From Certhia americana (taxonomy: Eukaryota > Chordata > Aves > Passeriformes > Certhiidae): a DNA stretch of 64,000 bases. The stretch lies in assembly GCA_018697195.1 (NCBI GenBank), contig CM031870.1:6004819-6068818 (forward strand), given 5' to 3'. Positions within the stretch are counted from its first letter, which is position 1; every line of letters starts with the position of its first letter. The notes below the pieces were generated by a model. It worked only from the letters and a program-made list of their open reading frames with translations, was not told where the DNA came from and did no database searches. Below, piece after piece: positions 1 through 13,800 of the stretch. Position numbers and translations under genes: made by a program.

Positions 1-3000
1 GGTAGCTGTTGATACTTGTTTCCATGACAAAACTCTATTGATTGAGTTCCATTTTTGTTTCCAACTTGAACAAATTCTTTTAGACTTCACAAGAACAGTC
101 AACACAAGGTGAAAAGGTAAATAACCTGAACAATCAGCCAGTTCAAACAGTGAGGTTGAAGTGTAACTTCTGCAGAAGTTCTGGCCTTACAATGAGTGTT
201 TTGGAGAGAAATTGCTTTCCTTGGTTTTCATCTCCTTGGCAAGACAGCCTTTCAAGGGTGTTTTCTTGCTCAGGGGATGCTGTATATGGAGAAACGATGG
301 TTGCACTCTTTGGGCTCATAATTTATTTTTCTTTTTTTGTAACAAACCCAACATCAGTAATGGAATGCCAATCTGCATTACTTTTTCAATAGAAAATATA
401 GATACCAACAGCCTTGGTTAAGCCTAAAATTATTCCACAAATTCCTGAAGTTTCAGCTTAGAAGATCTTTCTATGGTTGCACTGAATCTAATTGAAACTG
501 AGACAAATTTACCATGGAACCATTAATGTTGATGGTCCTATATCAGATTATAGCTGTATTATGACACATGGTTTTAAGAAGTGTACATAAGCAATGTTTG
601 TTTAATTTTTAAGTCATTTAAGATATTTAAGATTTTCCCCCAAAATCCTTTTCTGAAAGAGATGTTTCCCTTTCCTACAGTGCACCTCTACGGTAATAGC
701 AAAATATCAGAGCAAGTATCTGTGAACATCTACAACTCTACCTTTTTGTTTTTTAAAACAAAGTGGGAATGTTTAATGTACACCTACTTTATTCAATCAA
801 AAAGATTTCATGTTCAGGGTGTGGGGAGATGGAAAGCAGAGAAAAACTATCGTTGAAGAACATGTATTTTAATAGTTATGTTTATCATCAAGACCAGTGT
901 TTTTGGTTTATTTCATTGCATAACATGATGCCTAAAACCAGTTCAAGTTTACAGGATGGCTGCCACAAATTGGACTTTAGTGACCTGGTATCATGTGCTC
1001 TGGTCATGTCATTGTTTGATAGGTTTGGGGTTTGCCAGGAAATGATAACAAGGTTAATATTTGGTTATCAGATATTATGAGTTCTTATATAGAAAACCTA
1101 ATCATGAGCAGCTTTAATATAGAGCTGAATATTTTAATTTATGTGAGAAATACATATTTGTCTTCACCTTAAGTAGTTTTCTGTACCTTTTTGCAAAAGC
1201 CTGGCCTTAGGTAATGCTGCCATTAATCCAGAGTAATCCACTGTCTTAGAGCTATTCTGCAATTCACCATGGTGATTAAATTCAAATATCATATTGAAGT
1301 TGTTCCATTTCCATTCTACTTGGACACTTCTGTGTAGGCTAGGGGTTGTTTTGTCTCTCCTGAATTAGTCTTCTACAAAGACTTGTCTCCTTGTATAAAC
1401 TGATTTAGGAGAACGCCATCTAAACATGGCTAACCCATTGTCTTAAACTGGCAATAAAGAAACATGATATATGTTCACTGCAAAAATACTCTCTATTTAT
1501 TCAAAGCGCAGAATCTGATCTATAATTTAAATCTTAATAGATCAGAGTGTGGTTACTATGGATGGGTGCTTTCCATGTTTTGAATCAACATTCTGAAAGG
1601 GGAAATGAAGTGGGTGAGCCGGTACATGCAGTGCCTGTGGATTCCTTGTGGCAGGGAGGAGATCCCAGAATAAAGTGTAAATATATATATTTTATATTTA
1701 TATATATTAAGTTTAAATATGACTTTTCCCTGATGCACAGTACTGGAAGTCCCTGGCTGAGAGCAAAAGAAAATGCAGTTAGGGACAGAGCCGCTGACAA
1801 CTAAACATACTGTTTGAAAGTGTCCTGGAACACTCTAAAATAAACCCGTGCAATAACCCAGTACAAACCACTCAGAAGGAAGTGCAGCTCTCAGGAGTTC
1901 CCTTCAGGACATGTTTTGGCAGTACTTTTGTGTAACAGAGATGGCAAAACCCATTTCCAAGCGGGAAGGCCGCGGTGGGCGCGAGACAGAAGTGGGGCCG
2001 TGCGTGCATCAGGTTTTCCATGTGCCACAGGTGGATGGGGATTTATGGAGCAGCAGGGCTGGAGCAAGGGAGGGGCAGCCCCGCAAGCTGAGTCAATGCC
2101 CCGCGTTGTTGGATGCGTGTCCCTGCTCGGAACGCTGGCGTTGCCAGGGATTAGCTCAGTGCTCTGCCTTGGCAGCCACTGCTCTGCTCGGAGTGGGGTT
2201 TTTACACAGAGAGAAAATAAGTTTGTTTTAAAAGCACAGAAATCTGTCAGGGTAATTATTTTGAGGGCCATTCCGGTTCTCTCCCTGAATTTCTGTAACT
2301 TCCCAAACAGCTTTCTAATCTGTGTATGTAAAACCAAACAAAATTTGTAACTTTATTTATATTTCTTGATAATTTTTCTTACTTTCTTTTATCAACTTAT
2401 TCATTTTTAAGCCGTAGGTAACTACTCACAAAATTCTTCTAACTTTAAAAGCCCATTGCAGTATAAAATGTATCTTTTGAGTTGAGTTGGTGAAACAGAA
2501 ACAGTAGGAACTGAAGTGCATTCAGTTTTGGAGCCTAAAAAAACACTGCTCTCCTCCGCTACTTCAAGTGTTTGTGTAACTAATTGTATTTACTTTTCTA
2601 TTGCATGTGAGCAACTAATTACTAGAGCACCTCTCACTGCTCATAGTATTTGTGTTGCTGTAGTCACCAGCAACTTTAAACCTAACAAAAAAAACCACAG
2701 CAGTCTGTGAGCAGTACAGAACTCAGAACTCAGAAAAACTATATATATTAAAAAAGCACTTCTCTGTCTTTGTGACTGTGAATTCCTTTTCTCACTCATC
2801 AAGGGGTTGTCTGTTCTCACTGCATTCCGATTCTTTCCTCTAAGTGTTCTGCAGTCTGTTCTGCAAAGAGAGGTAGGGGTGGGCATTGGAGCAGGAAGAA
2901 GGATTCCTGAAAAGCCAGGAGAGACTCGTGTGTTTCTTCCGGTACCACCTGATGTTTCCCCATAAACCATGCAGACCCACATTTTATAAGATTTAGTTGA

Positions 3001-4738
3001 AAATCTGCTGTGTCATACAGCTTCACAAGAGATGTGACTCTCATTTCAAAGAAACTAAGATTTTGAGATGATGTAACTGGAGAATGACAAATCAGAAGGG
3101 AGAAAGGTGGTAACATATCCATGAACATGAGGATGCGTCTGCCTGATGTGAGAAGGTTACCAAGTCACCAACCTGCACTATGGGGAGACAGGGTTGGATG
3201 TTTGTGCAGATGAGAAAGAAGATGAGATGGTTCTCATGAAGAGTTCTGTCATTCATTTATTGAGCCAAATTCTTTAATTATTGGCATCTTTTGGGAGCTT
3301 TTCTGAACTGCTGAATGATCTGAAGCATTATGGGATGACAAGTTTTTGCTCAGGGGTTCTCGAAGAATATGGATGGTAGAAAACAAAATTCATACAGCGG
3401 CATGTTGAGCACTTAATGCATCCTTTCTATTTTAACTCAAAAAAAGGAAACTAGAATTGCATAGGATGGCAAACAGGAGGGGGACACAGTCCCATGCAGT
3501 GACTGCCACTGATGTGCAGGAATTACAGAACTGTGGTCACTCTGCAGCCCTGCCTGTGCATGAGGACAGCACAATTGCAGGTATCTGTGGCAAATCCAGG
3601 TGGGACAGCTGCAAGGGTGATTGAGGGATACAAGGACCACTGGAGGAGGTGTGCCAGGGAACCAGCTGTCAAACTGAGCCTACCAGTCCTGCCATGCAAA
3701 TGAAGTGCCAGGAAAACACATCTCTTGTCAAGGCTTCCACATGCAACCCAGTTGGTGGATCTGATCGTGGTCCCAGCACTTCTAGTTTTGGTAGCGGCTC
3801 CTGGTTGGGAGCTGGTAGCAGGGGGCTGGTCTGGTTTGGGTGCCATCAAACTGGGCCCTTCCAGCTGCTCTCCTCAGCAGTGTTGCAATCTCCCAGACAG
3901 GGCTGGCACTCTCCCAGTGTGCCCGTGCCAGGAAGGGAGTGGGGCTGATGTGGCCATGAGACAGGCAGGGTGATGTGGCTGGCTGCAGGCAGGGCAGCAC
4001 CAGCCCGCAGTTTACACTGCTTTGCACATACAACCACACCCAAATGATTGAGGGATGTTTCCTCTATATCCTCCTAAAGGAAAATGGAACAGTTTAGCTT
4101 TCAGCTGCTCACGGTCCTGACTGGGCTGTGTAAGTTTGTGCTGGAAGACAGCAGAGCAGAATGGGATATTCAGGGTCTGTTGTGAGGATGCTGAGGAATC
4201 TGCTTTGCCTTGGCCGTTGGTTAATGCTGCACAGGTGGGAATTCCTGTGTGGATCAGGTCTGTTTCAGCAGGTGTGCAGCGAGGGAACTGAAATGTTGCT
4301 TTGTTGACTCCGAAGGTGCAGTAACTTAATAAACATTGAAATTTAGTTTTCAGACTAAGAAATGGATAACAGCTATTTGGGTAGTAACAACTTATGTGCT
4401 ATTCTCTGACTTGGCATTAAAAGAGGCTGTTACTTAACCAACAGGAGCTATTCTGGAGCGAAGGAAGTATTTATTTTGTCTGGCACTCCATGTCCCTTCT
4501 GCATAACAATGCATGATTAGTTATTCTTCTGTCACTTATGAACTTCTTGGTTTGTCTGTGGCCAGAGTGAATTATTCATTTCAGCTGTTGTGATGAGCCA
4601 CAGCAAGAAGTTTCCTACCCCTCTTAAATACAACCATTAATGAGTATATTAGTTAAATGTATTTTATTACTGCTCTTTGTTAACTTAAGCTTCATAAGTC
4701 TAAGAAGGAAACTAATATAGCTGTATGTTTATCAACAG
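1..4738 (+). other. BAIAP2L1: BAIAP2L1 intron (5' part outside window)
   Basis: No exon of BAIAP2L1 encoding the first part of the I-BAR domain (roughly residues 1-71 of the human protein) could be found here. The first recognisable exon begins at 4739 and its first two bases complete a glycine codon started upstream. I see no RNA gene. The stretch is AT-rich intron with an AT microsatellite near 1.68 kb and a modestly GC-richer patch at 1.95-2.15 kb without coding signal. Confidence 0.75.
1677..1711. repeat. AT-rich microsatellite
   Basis: Imperfect alternating A/T run (TATATATAT blocks separated by short T runs) inside a BAIAP2L1 intron. It is a simple repeat with no sign of function. Confidence 0.7.
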
Positions 4739-4800
4739 GCCAAGTTCTGGTAGAAATCTCAAGAACACACAAGAAACTTAATGACAGTCTAGAGGAGAGT
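4739..4800 (+). CDS. BAIAP2L1: BAIAP2L1 coding exon (I-BAR)
   Basis: 62 bp. The first two bases complete a Gly codon, then the exon reads [20 protein letters not shown]. It is flanked by AG upstream and GTAAGT downstream. Confidence 0.93.
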
Positions 4801-7800
4801 GTAAGTTACATAACTTCTTCTAATTCATTTTACTTGTGAAATTAAAAACTACTTTTGCCAATTTTTAATAACTCTTAATTAATTTGTTTTTAAAGTTCAA
4901 AAAATTTCATAAAGAAATTATATCTGAACTGGAGAAGAAAACAGACCTGGATGTAAAATATATGACTGTAAGTACATTCAGTTCTAAAGCTCCTATTTTA
5001 TTTGTCTATTGCTAGTCAAAGAAGTTTTCTAATTGTTGCTTCCCAAGATTTAATTAATGGATATGAACTTTAATAGAAACAAAGATGGCCAAGATTTTCA
5101 TGCGTAATTTAAGTTAAAAAGGGAACCCATGTATGACTTCATAGCTCCTTAAAACTACAGCAGTTGCTGAACTCATTTGGGGTATGTGAGCAATATCTCA
5201 GATATCACAGTAATGCTTTTTAGTCCCTTACCCAGATACATGGCTGAGTGCATTATGAGTTGATGTAAATGCTTTGATTGCAGGCAACTTTAAAAAGGTA
5301 CCAAACTGAACACAGGAGCAAACTGGATTCTTTAGAGAAGTCTCAGGCTGAGCTGAAAAAAATCAGAAGGAAAAGCCAAGGAGCACGAAATGTAACGAAA
5401 TATGAGCATAAAGAAATGGAGGTCAGTGCATCGTCTCTTGTTTCTTTGTGTGTTTGAGAACTGGTCAACAGAAAAAGTTAATGGTTCCTCTAAGCTGGTG
5501 TGTATTAAAGGCACTCCTAGAGTTGGTACTGCAGCTGCAATTTAGCTCTCAGTTCTCCAGTGTACATATTCAGAGACTTCTGGTTCCTAGATTTCATCCC
5601 TTGACCAATAATTGATCTGTAACTACACCTTTGTGCAGAGCTTTACACAGGGAGCCAGCTAAACTATGCAAATTCAGTAGTGATTTGCTATAGAGTAATT
5701 TCCCTAAGTAAGCAGTGCCAACTTTTGTTATTGCCGTTCCTACTGCCCTTAATCCAGTATTGCCATCTTCAGGTGAAATCTGAAATGGCAAGACACTGAA
5801 GAGAAACTGTTTTAAACTCAGTAAATCAGATTCTCACTGTCATTTGTCTCTCTGAAAATACTTGCCATTGATATTTCTATTTGCACAACACTTGTACTTC
5901 GTGCTAGCTTATATATTTTTTTCTCTATATCTATTTTAATTTTCAAAGAAATCTTTGTGTATAACACAGTACAATAATGTAGGTAACAGTAGCTCCTATT
6001 TCTTACTGCCTGTCTTTTAACCTGCATTAATAAGATTGAGGGGGGTTTTTGAGAATAATAAGTTGAGGGTTTTTTTAAGGTTCTGGGTCTGAGTTGAAGG
6101 ATTAGTATTTAATGAATCTTTGTAATCTCACATAAATATAGTTTAGTCTTTTTAGTAACTCATTTCTCCCCCTCCTGAATGAAGCAGAGATTCATCGCAG
6201 CTTTGTGTGAATAAATGTATCTGCAGTGGTGCAGACAAAGGTCATTAATCTAATTTGAACACACCCCCCTCACAAGCCCTAAATCGGCTGTTAATTGCCT
6301 GTAGGGACAATATACATTCACCTGATGAGATCAGGGAAGTCAGATTAGTGCAGGAAGAGAGAGGGACTAAGAACTAGAGCCACCCTCTCCCACCCTGCCT
6401 TTCAAAAAGCTTTTTCTAAGGGTTTTAGAGTTTACTTAACTAATTGGATATAGCATCAAATAAAACTCAGAGGCTCTATATGATTCTTTTGTTCCCTTTT
6501 TCCCTCAGTACTTAGAAACCGTGAGCTCTCGACAAAGTGATATTCAGAGATTTATTGCAGAAGGCTGCAGAGAAGCTCTCCTTGAAGAGAAAAGAAGGTT
6601 CTGCTTTCTCGTTGACAAGCACTGCAGCTTTACCCAGCACATGCACTTCTACCACGTTCAGGTCAGTGCTGTGAGCATAAAAACAAATTAAACTCCTCAT
6701 ATCCAGGCACACAGGAGATGCTGAGTATTTCTTGCAGCATGTAGACCAGACTGCCAGAAATTGCTAAGAAGAACTGAAGTGCCAGACAAGTGTTGTGCCC
6801 AGTTCATAGAAAATGTTTACAACACACTATTCTATGAAATGTATTGTAGCAAAAATCAGGAGTTACTGTGAATTTTTTAAAACCACGTATTAAGAAAAAA
6901 ATACATGGAGTGGTCTTCGATATCTGACCCCTGAAAAGAGTTGTTTTTACATCATCTTACTTGTTTCAAAGAAGTATTCTTTAGAAGACTCTTAGAAAAT
7001 ACTTCCATTTTGCTGGTGTAAACATTTTGGTATAATGAAAGTAAACCAGTAGGTTTGTGCAATTTTATGAAAAAACCTGTCTTCGACAAGTATCTTTTAA
7101 TTTGGATGCAGTGTGCGGACTTCCTAAAATCCAAGCTGCCTGGGTGGGAGGAAATCTGTAGTGATGCCACCAAAGTGCCTGAAAAAGTCAGAATGATGAT
7201 AGATGAAATCAGGACCCCTGGGTCCACCCCAGTTTCAGGAACGCCGCAGCCTTCACCGATGGTCAAGAGAAATACCCTGGTATGTTGTTCCTCGTGGTTG
7301 TGGGCTCCCTTCAGTGGGTGTGGAGTGGCTTCAGAAGGTTCTGTTGGACCTCAGCATTTGGGATGGACTCTGTAGTGTATCTCAGCTGGAATATACTGGA
7401 TTGGGCATGGAACCAAATCATTAAGCTGAAGGTCTGCTATGGGGAAAATGCACAGCAGAGAAGGGAGGAGCATGTGTCCAAACAAGGCTCTGTTCTCAGC
7501 TGGGTGCCCAGGGCTTCTCCTGCAGAGCTCAGCCTCAGGGCTACATCTGTTCCAGCCAGTCCACTTCCTACCTTCTTGTCTGTAAGTAATAGTAATTACA
7601 TTATCAGTAGTTCAATATGAACTTAAGAAAAATGTTATTTTCTATTTTCTTTCTTTCTTCTCTTCATGATTATTAGCTTATTGGAGTACAAGTGAAATTC
7701 TCATTTCTGCTGGCTCATATGTTGTGTCATCATTAGTTGTTGAATTCCTAAATGATTATATAAACTTCTAAACAAGAAAAATCTGGAGATCATCATGCTA

Positions 7801-10800
7801 TTTGCGGAAAGAAGCTATTGTAGACTTCCCACTAGCAAGTGTTTATCAAGCCTCTTACAAACCTTAGATCAGCAATTCCACAGGAATATGTGGGCTTTGT
7901 GTCATGTTTAAATGTGTATCCTTTAGGAATATTTAAACATTGCTCTTTAGAATTTAATCTTGCAAAAAAAGTTATTGTTGTTCCCTCAGTATTGTGATAC
8001 TGTTGTTTTTGTGGCTCCAGATTGGAAATGATTTTTATTCTCACCAAGAGAATGCATCCAAAGTGCCCCCTGCTCCCACAGGCAGGGCATACACAAGCCC
8101 ACTCGTGGATATGTTCAACAATCCTGCAACAGCTCCCAAAGCACCTTCTGAAAAACTGAATCACTCAGCAGGTGAGTGTCCCTTCACTGCAAACTGGGTA
8201 AGTGTGAATGACATCCTGCAGTGTTCAAAATTACCTCAGGGCTTCTCTGCAACTACAAGAATGTATAGAGGAGTGGGAAATGGTCCTTACAAAAGATTTA
8301 TATAATGTACCTAATAGGAGAGAGATGTGTTATAAGAGAACTGTTTGCAATAAAATGCAGGTCAGGATAGGTAGTTTCTATGTTAATCACTTTCTGTATG
8401 TCACTGATTAGCCCAACTTAACTGCTCTCATGGCTTGCAATGTTACCAGCAGAAGGCATTCTGTGATTTTGAACAGGATACATCTGAGTGTTTCAGTGCA
8501 CACAAACACTGACAGTCTCACTCTGATTTACTTTAAGGGCATGTAGCAGTAAGGGAGAAATGCACATGGGACAAAATGCAGAGAGTCTTATAGTTCATTT
8601 CCTGAAATTTAAAATCCTAATAAGATTTGCTTCCCAAGCATCTAGTATATTGATTTTTATACTTTCTGTGATATAGGAAAGAACTAGGCCTAAACCACAG
8701 CATAAGAAATGCAGAATTCTTCAATGTGTAATAGAAATTCCAGCATCTTCTTCCTTAAAAATACATTTACAATATATTGTACTACTCAAATAACATACAG
8801 TTTTAAGCCCTCCTTTATTTTTCTTCTGATTAACAGCTGGTGTCCAGAAAGTGCCAAGTATCTGCAAGTCTCCTCAATGCTGAAGCTGGGTGCTGAGGCA
8901 TATTTGAAAGTGAAAGTTGGATTTTATATACAGTTCCCTTTTTTCAAATGGGAAAATTTTCAAAGATCTTTTACAGCTGTGATTGTTTAGTACTTTTCAT
9001 TCCAAAAGAGGGAAGAAGTACCTTTTACAGAACCTTTTCTGCCTGTTGGTTTCACTTTATTATGCTGGGTGTGCACATAGAAAGGCAGATGCTTCATGGT
9101 GATAAGAAACATTGGCAGCGAGAGGTGTCTAAGTACAAAGTCTCATAACTCCATTTGCACTTGAGTTTTCCTTTATTTTTTTCTTCTCAGATTACTAATT
9201 TCATTTATTTCTATGTGCCTAATTTTTATTTGGATTTTTTACCATTTTTTTTTCTTTTTTTGACAGAGAATTCAGATGATGCCAGTTTATCACGTTCAAC
9301 TTCTGTTGCCACGGGATTAAATATAATAAAAAGGCAAAAAGTGAAGACAATCTTCCCACATACTGCTGGAAGCAACAAGACATTGCTCAGCTTTGCCCAG
9401 GGGGATATCATCACCCTGCTGGTGGCTGAGGAAAAGGATGGCTGGCTTTATGGGGAGCACGACACAACCCGACTGTAAGATAATCAATATATTACCCATC
9501 TTGGACATGAAGTAAAACTGTGTCTCACCAGATTATGTTAGCAGACATTAATAAATGGTTTTCCATCTTTTTTACTGATTCTCACTAGCTAGGGACTTGG
9601 GGTCTCCCTCTAAGAAAAATCTCAGCACATACTTAGTTTTACACACCAATTTGGCATCATCACAAACTGATTTCTTCAAAAGTTAAATCTGTTTGCTAAG
9701 TCTACTGTTGTATTTTGAAAGATCTTTCCACTTTTATATAATATAAAAGACCTTTCCCTTTACAGAAAAGGATGGTTTCCATCATCATACACCAGACCAC
9801 TGGATGAATCAGCAGAAGAAAAAGCCTTTGTCCCAGTGCCAAGGTAACATTTTGGGTGGCACTTGCAGAAATGCCCAGATCTTCACTAACATTTATTTAC
9901 AATGTAATTTTTGTGCTCCTGTTCTTTGAGGTTCAGTAATGTGTGCAGTAAATACTAATAGTCTGTAGTACAATGCCTTAATTATGTTAATAATGTGTTT
10001 TAATGGTCACAGACAGACACAAGGAGTAGATTTAGAACAGCCTTAACTTGGAGTCCCACTGGCTCCAGGACATGCACCCCCTTATTCCCTTCCAGCTTGT
10101 GCTCTTCTGTGCTCTCCTGGTGCTAAAGAGAAGGGCGAGATGGATTCTGGCATCTGAGAATGCTGTTTGTTGGGTTCTGTCTTGCAGCCCTGCACCAATC
10201 CGAAGTGTTAGTTCTGTGAACCTTGTGGAGAAAGGGGAAGTTGTCCTCCCACCACCAGACTACCTGGGGGCTGCACAGACAGACAGACGGATGGAGCCTG
10301 CCAAAGGCGCTGCTGTGAGAACTCCGGAGCAGGCGGGCCCGGTGAGTGCCTGGGGCAGGGAACACAAACATCCCACCCTGCCTGCATGGGCTCTGCAGTA
10401 AGGCCCTGAGATCTCCCACCTCTCCTACCTGTGCTTCACTTCAGCCTTTTGACCCAGCTGTCTCCAGGAAAATCAGGGGCTTTGGAATTTCAGTCCATCC
10501 ATCCTAACGGGAAGGGAAAAGAATTGTGCAGGGATATAACTGACAGTAGCAGGAGACTTGCCCTGCACAGCAAAACCTCTCAGCAATGGAATCTGTTAAA
10601 CATGACAAGAAATTCTCACAGAAAGCAGTACAAATCCATCAGCTACAGTGATGTAAGAGCTCTGGGGCACAGGAGACTTACAGAAGCATAAACTCCGTGT
10701 TCAAGAGCCCCATGAAAGTGAGGGCTGGGTTTGGAGCTGTTGCTGAGGGAGAGCTGTACTGACTCCTGGCTGTATTCAGCAAAGCTGCAGCTAAGTGAAA

Positions 10801-13800
10801 AATGCATTTTACAATGCTATTATTTCTGCTATTTAGGCAGCATTCAAACTGATTCAAAATGAAGACTAATCAAATTAGGCAATTACTAGCTTTTTTCTTG
10901 CTGCTTGTTTAAGTAAGTATTTTGCTGATGTGCATGTAAGGGTGATGTTTTTGAGACTTTCTCCAAGAAGTATCTTGAAGTAGAGACCACATTTTGAAGG
11001 AAAAAAAACCTAATTAAATAAAATAAGGTTAGCATTGCTAAAATGTGAGACACTGTACCAAAGTAAGATGGACAGTTCCATTTGTCAGTGCCATGGGAAA
11101 CTTCAGAAATCAAAGAATACCATTAATAATTTTAATTAATTACAATTAATAAATGCAGTTAATACAATTTGCCTGTAGCTAAAAAATTGTATTATTTATT
11201 GGTATGACTAAAATATTTTGTCTCTCAATATAGCATCTAAACAAATTTTGGGTAGACCTGCTAACAGATGTTTCTGCTTTCTAAGTAATCTGGTGAATCC
11301 TACAGTAGAAATTGAAGTGGTCTTTGTAAATTTGTGCTTTGTGGAAGTAAAACAAAGAAATTTAAAAAGCAGAAACTGAAAGCTTGTTACACCACAACAT
11401 GATTAGTGGTGAAAGAGTCCAAAGGATGACAATTTAGAAAGGTATTCAGTGAAATAGAAAGGCATCAGGAAACAATGGCTGTCTTCAATGAAACCTCTTC
11501 TCCTGGTCCTTTTAATTCTACTCTTAGCAGAGCTGTTCATGTTGGGTACATGAACAGCACTTCTTACATAGAGGCATTGGGCATTAAAAAGGTTTATTTG
11601 CTATACTGGCTAGCAAAGAAGATAAACTGTGTTTAAAATAAGTAAGAATAGAACCATTCACTTAATAATCACCAAAATATAGATAACTTCAAATTCATCA
11701 CTCTAGAACTCCAGAAAAAATAGAAGATTTGGGAAAGACATGGAATAAATTACATAAATTGACAGTAACATATGCATTTTAAGCTATTGTCTGCATTTCA
11801 GAAGTATGGAGAAACACAGGATTTTAACAAATGGGAGGAAAGGAATTATATTAATTTTCTTGAGTGAATAGAGTGCTTTCAAAGCAATCACTTTTGTAAT
11901 CAAATCAGAGACTTGCGTCTAGTTCTTAAAGAACAAGTTACCTCACTTTACAAATATAAGAAGTGTGAAAGGAAGTATGAAAGTTGTTGCTGGAGATTTG
12001 TGAAGCTCCTCTCAGTTAGAGATCTTATTCCATTTCACTACGAGTCATGTTTTGGGATACTTTTTTTTTTTTTTTTTCCATCTAAATATTCCTATAGAAA
12101 AGACCTGCACTTTTTTGGGGAGCCAGAACAGTTTAGTATGAGCATATACATTTGAATCCACATTCAAGTGATGTGTTTATTTCTCAGCAATGAACCTGGT
12201 GCAGGAAATGTATGCAGTGATGTTTCTGGACAGTTTTCTGGATGGATGAAGTAAGGGATGAAGCTTTTCTGCTGCATGAAAGAATTATCAAGAAATATGA
12301 CCTAAATCTCGGTATTCAGTTACTTTCAAAACAAATTTCTGGGGACTTCTAAAATTGTTCTGAAGACCAGCATCTGTATTTTGACATATTGGTGGTGTTC
12401 CTTTTTGACTAAAGAAGCCATGAGCCTTAGTAATGGTGTAATGTCAGAATTTATGGTGGCTTGCTTAGCCTGTGCCTTGCTGTTGAGGCCTGCAGGATCA
12501 ACATGGCCTTCAGGTGGGATTGTGTCCAAAGCCCCTGGGAGGTGCCAAATCCAGCAGGAGAGGTCCATGCCCTGGGACCAAGTGACTGACTAAAGAGCTT
12601 AAAAGAACTATGGAATGTGTGAAATGGTCTCAGGATCCCTTCACTGTTCTGCTGTGGTCACTCCATTCTCAGGAACAGTCACCTTAAGGGTTGTTTTGGT
12701 TTGTGGCATTAAGTCAGGGGGGTTAGGAATAAATTTAAGGCTTGTGGACAAACGTTCCTGTTGAACCAGAAACGCAAGAGGAATAATGGCAGATCAGAGA
12801 GTTGGCAAAGCTCTAATTAGAGCAGTACAATCTCTCTGGAGGCCAGAATGGAAACCGATAGCTCCTAGAAGTGGAAAACAAATATATCTTTTTTGATAAT
12901 CTAAATTTCCACAGGGAAAGCAAGACAAAAATAAATTAGAAGTTCTGGAGTATAGAACAATGACCACTTTTGTTGAGGCACCTCCTGACTGACAGCAGCT
13001 GCTGTGACCCCATCTTAGGACAACTGTAGAGGAGAGCTGCTGCACTTGCAACCAAGTGTTTTGTTCCAAAGTCACTATTTATTTTCATTCTTCCCGAACT
13101 TCCCTGTCTTTCCTGTTTCTGTTCAAGTCCCCAGCCCCCACCCCTCCATAGGCTTTGGAAATAAGCCCAACATTATACTGGGCTGGCTTGTACGTTCATA
13201 CAGAATTTACAGACGTGTAAAAGTCTGCTCACTGGGCCTCCTATGCAGAAACAGGAAATGATTCAAGGCATCTTATTTTTGTTTCAGAACACACAGAAAA
13301 AATAGCTCAGGATTTCAAGAAGGAAAGATGAGGAATGGTTCATGCCAGTTAAACTGTTCATGCTGTGCTACACAAGACAGTAATATGCATAGCAGTATCA
13401 AATATTTTTTAAAAAAGAGTTAATAGTTCACAGAGCTTTGAGGAGGGTTGGTGTTCAGTATGATTTAATTCAGGCATTTGTTCATTTTTCTTAATTTTAA
13501 GGGCTAATTAGGCCTAATTCTAAGGTCTCTTTACAACTGATGTACTTGAGCAATTTTGTTGGAATCACAAGCCAAGCATGAGTTAAGAACCTGCTGAATG
13601 AGGTCCTAAAACACAGCATGCCTGTAATGGAAAGCCTGACAGGCTTCGGTTCAGCACTGAAATTCAAAGTATTAAAACCAAACAGGCCATACAGATTAAT
13701 TACAGGGTCTCTTTCCTTTAGTAGGACAGCAAGATCACCTGTAGCATATTTCTACAAATTCATGTATCTTTTTTTTTACAGAAACCTGACATGAATGGCA

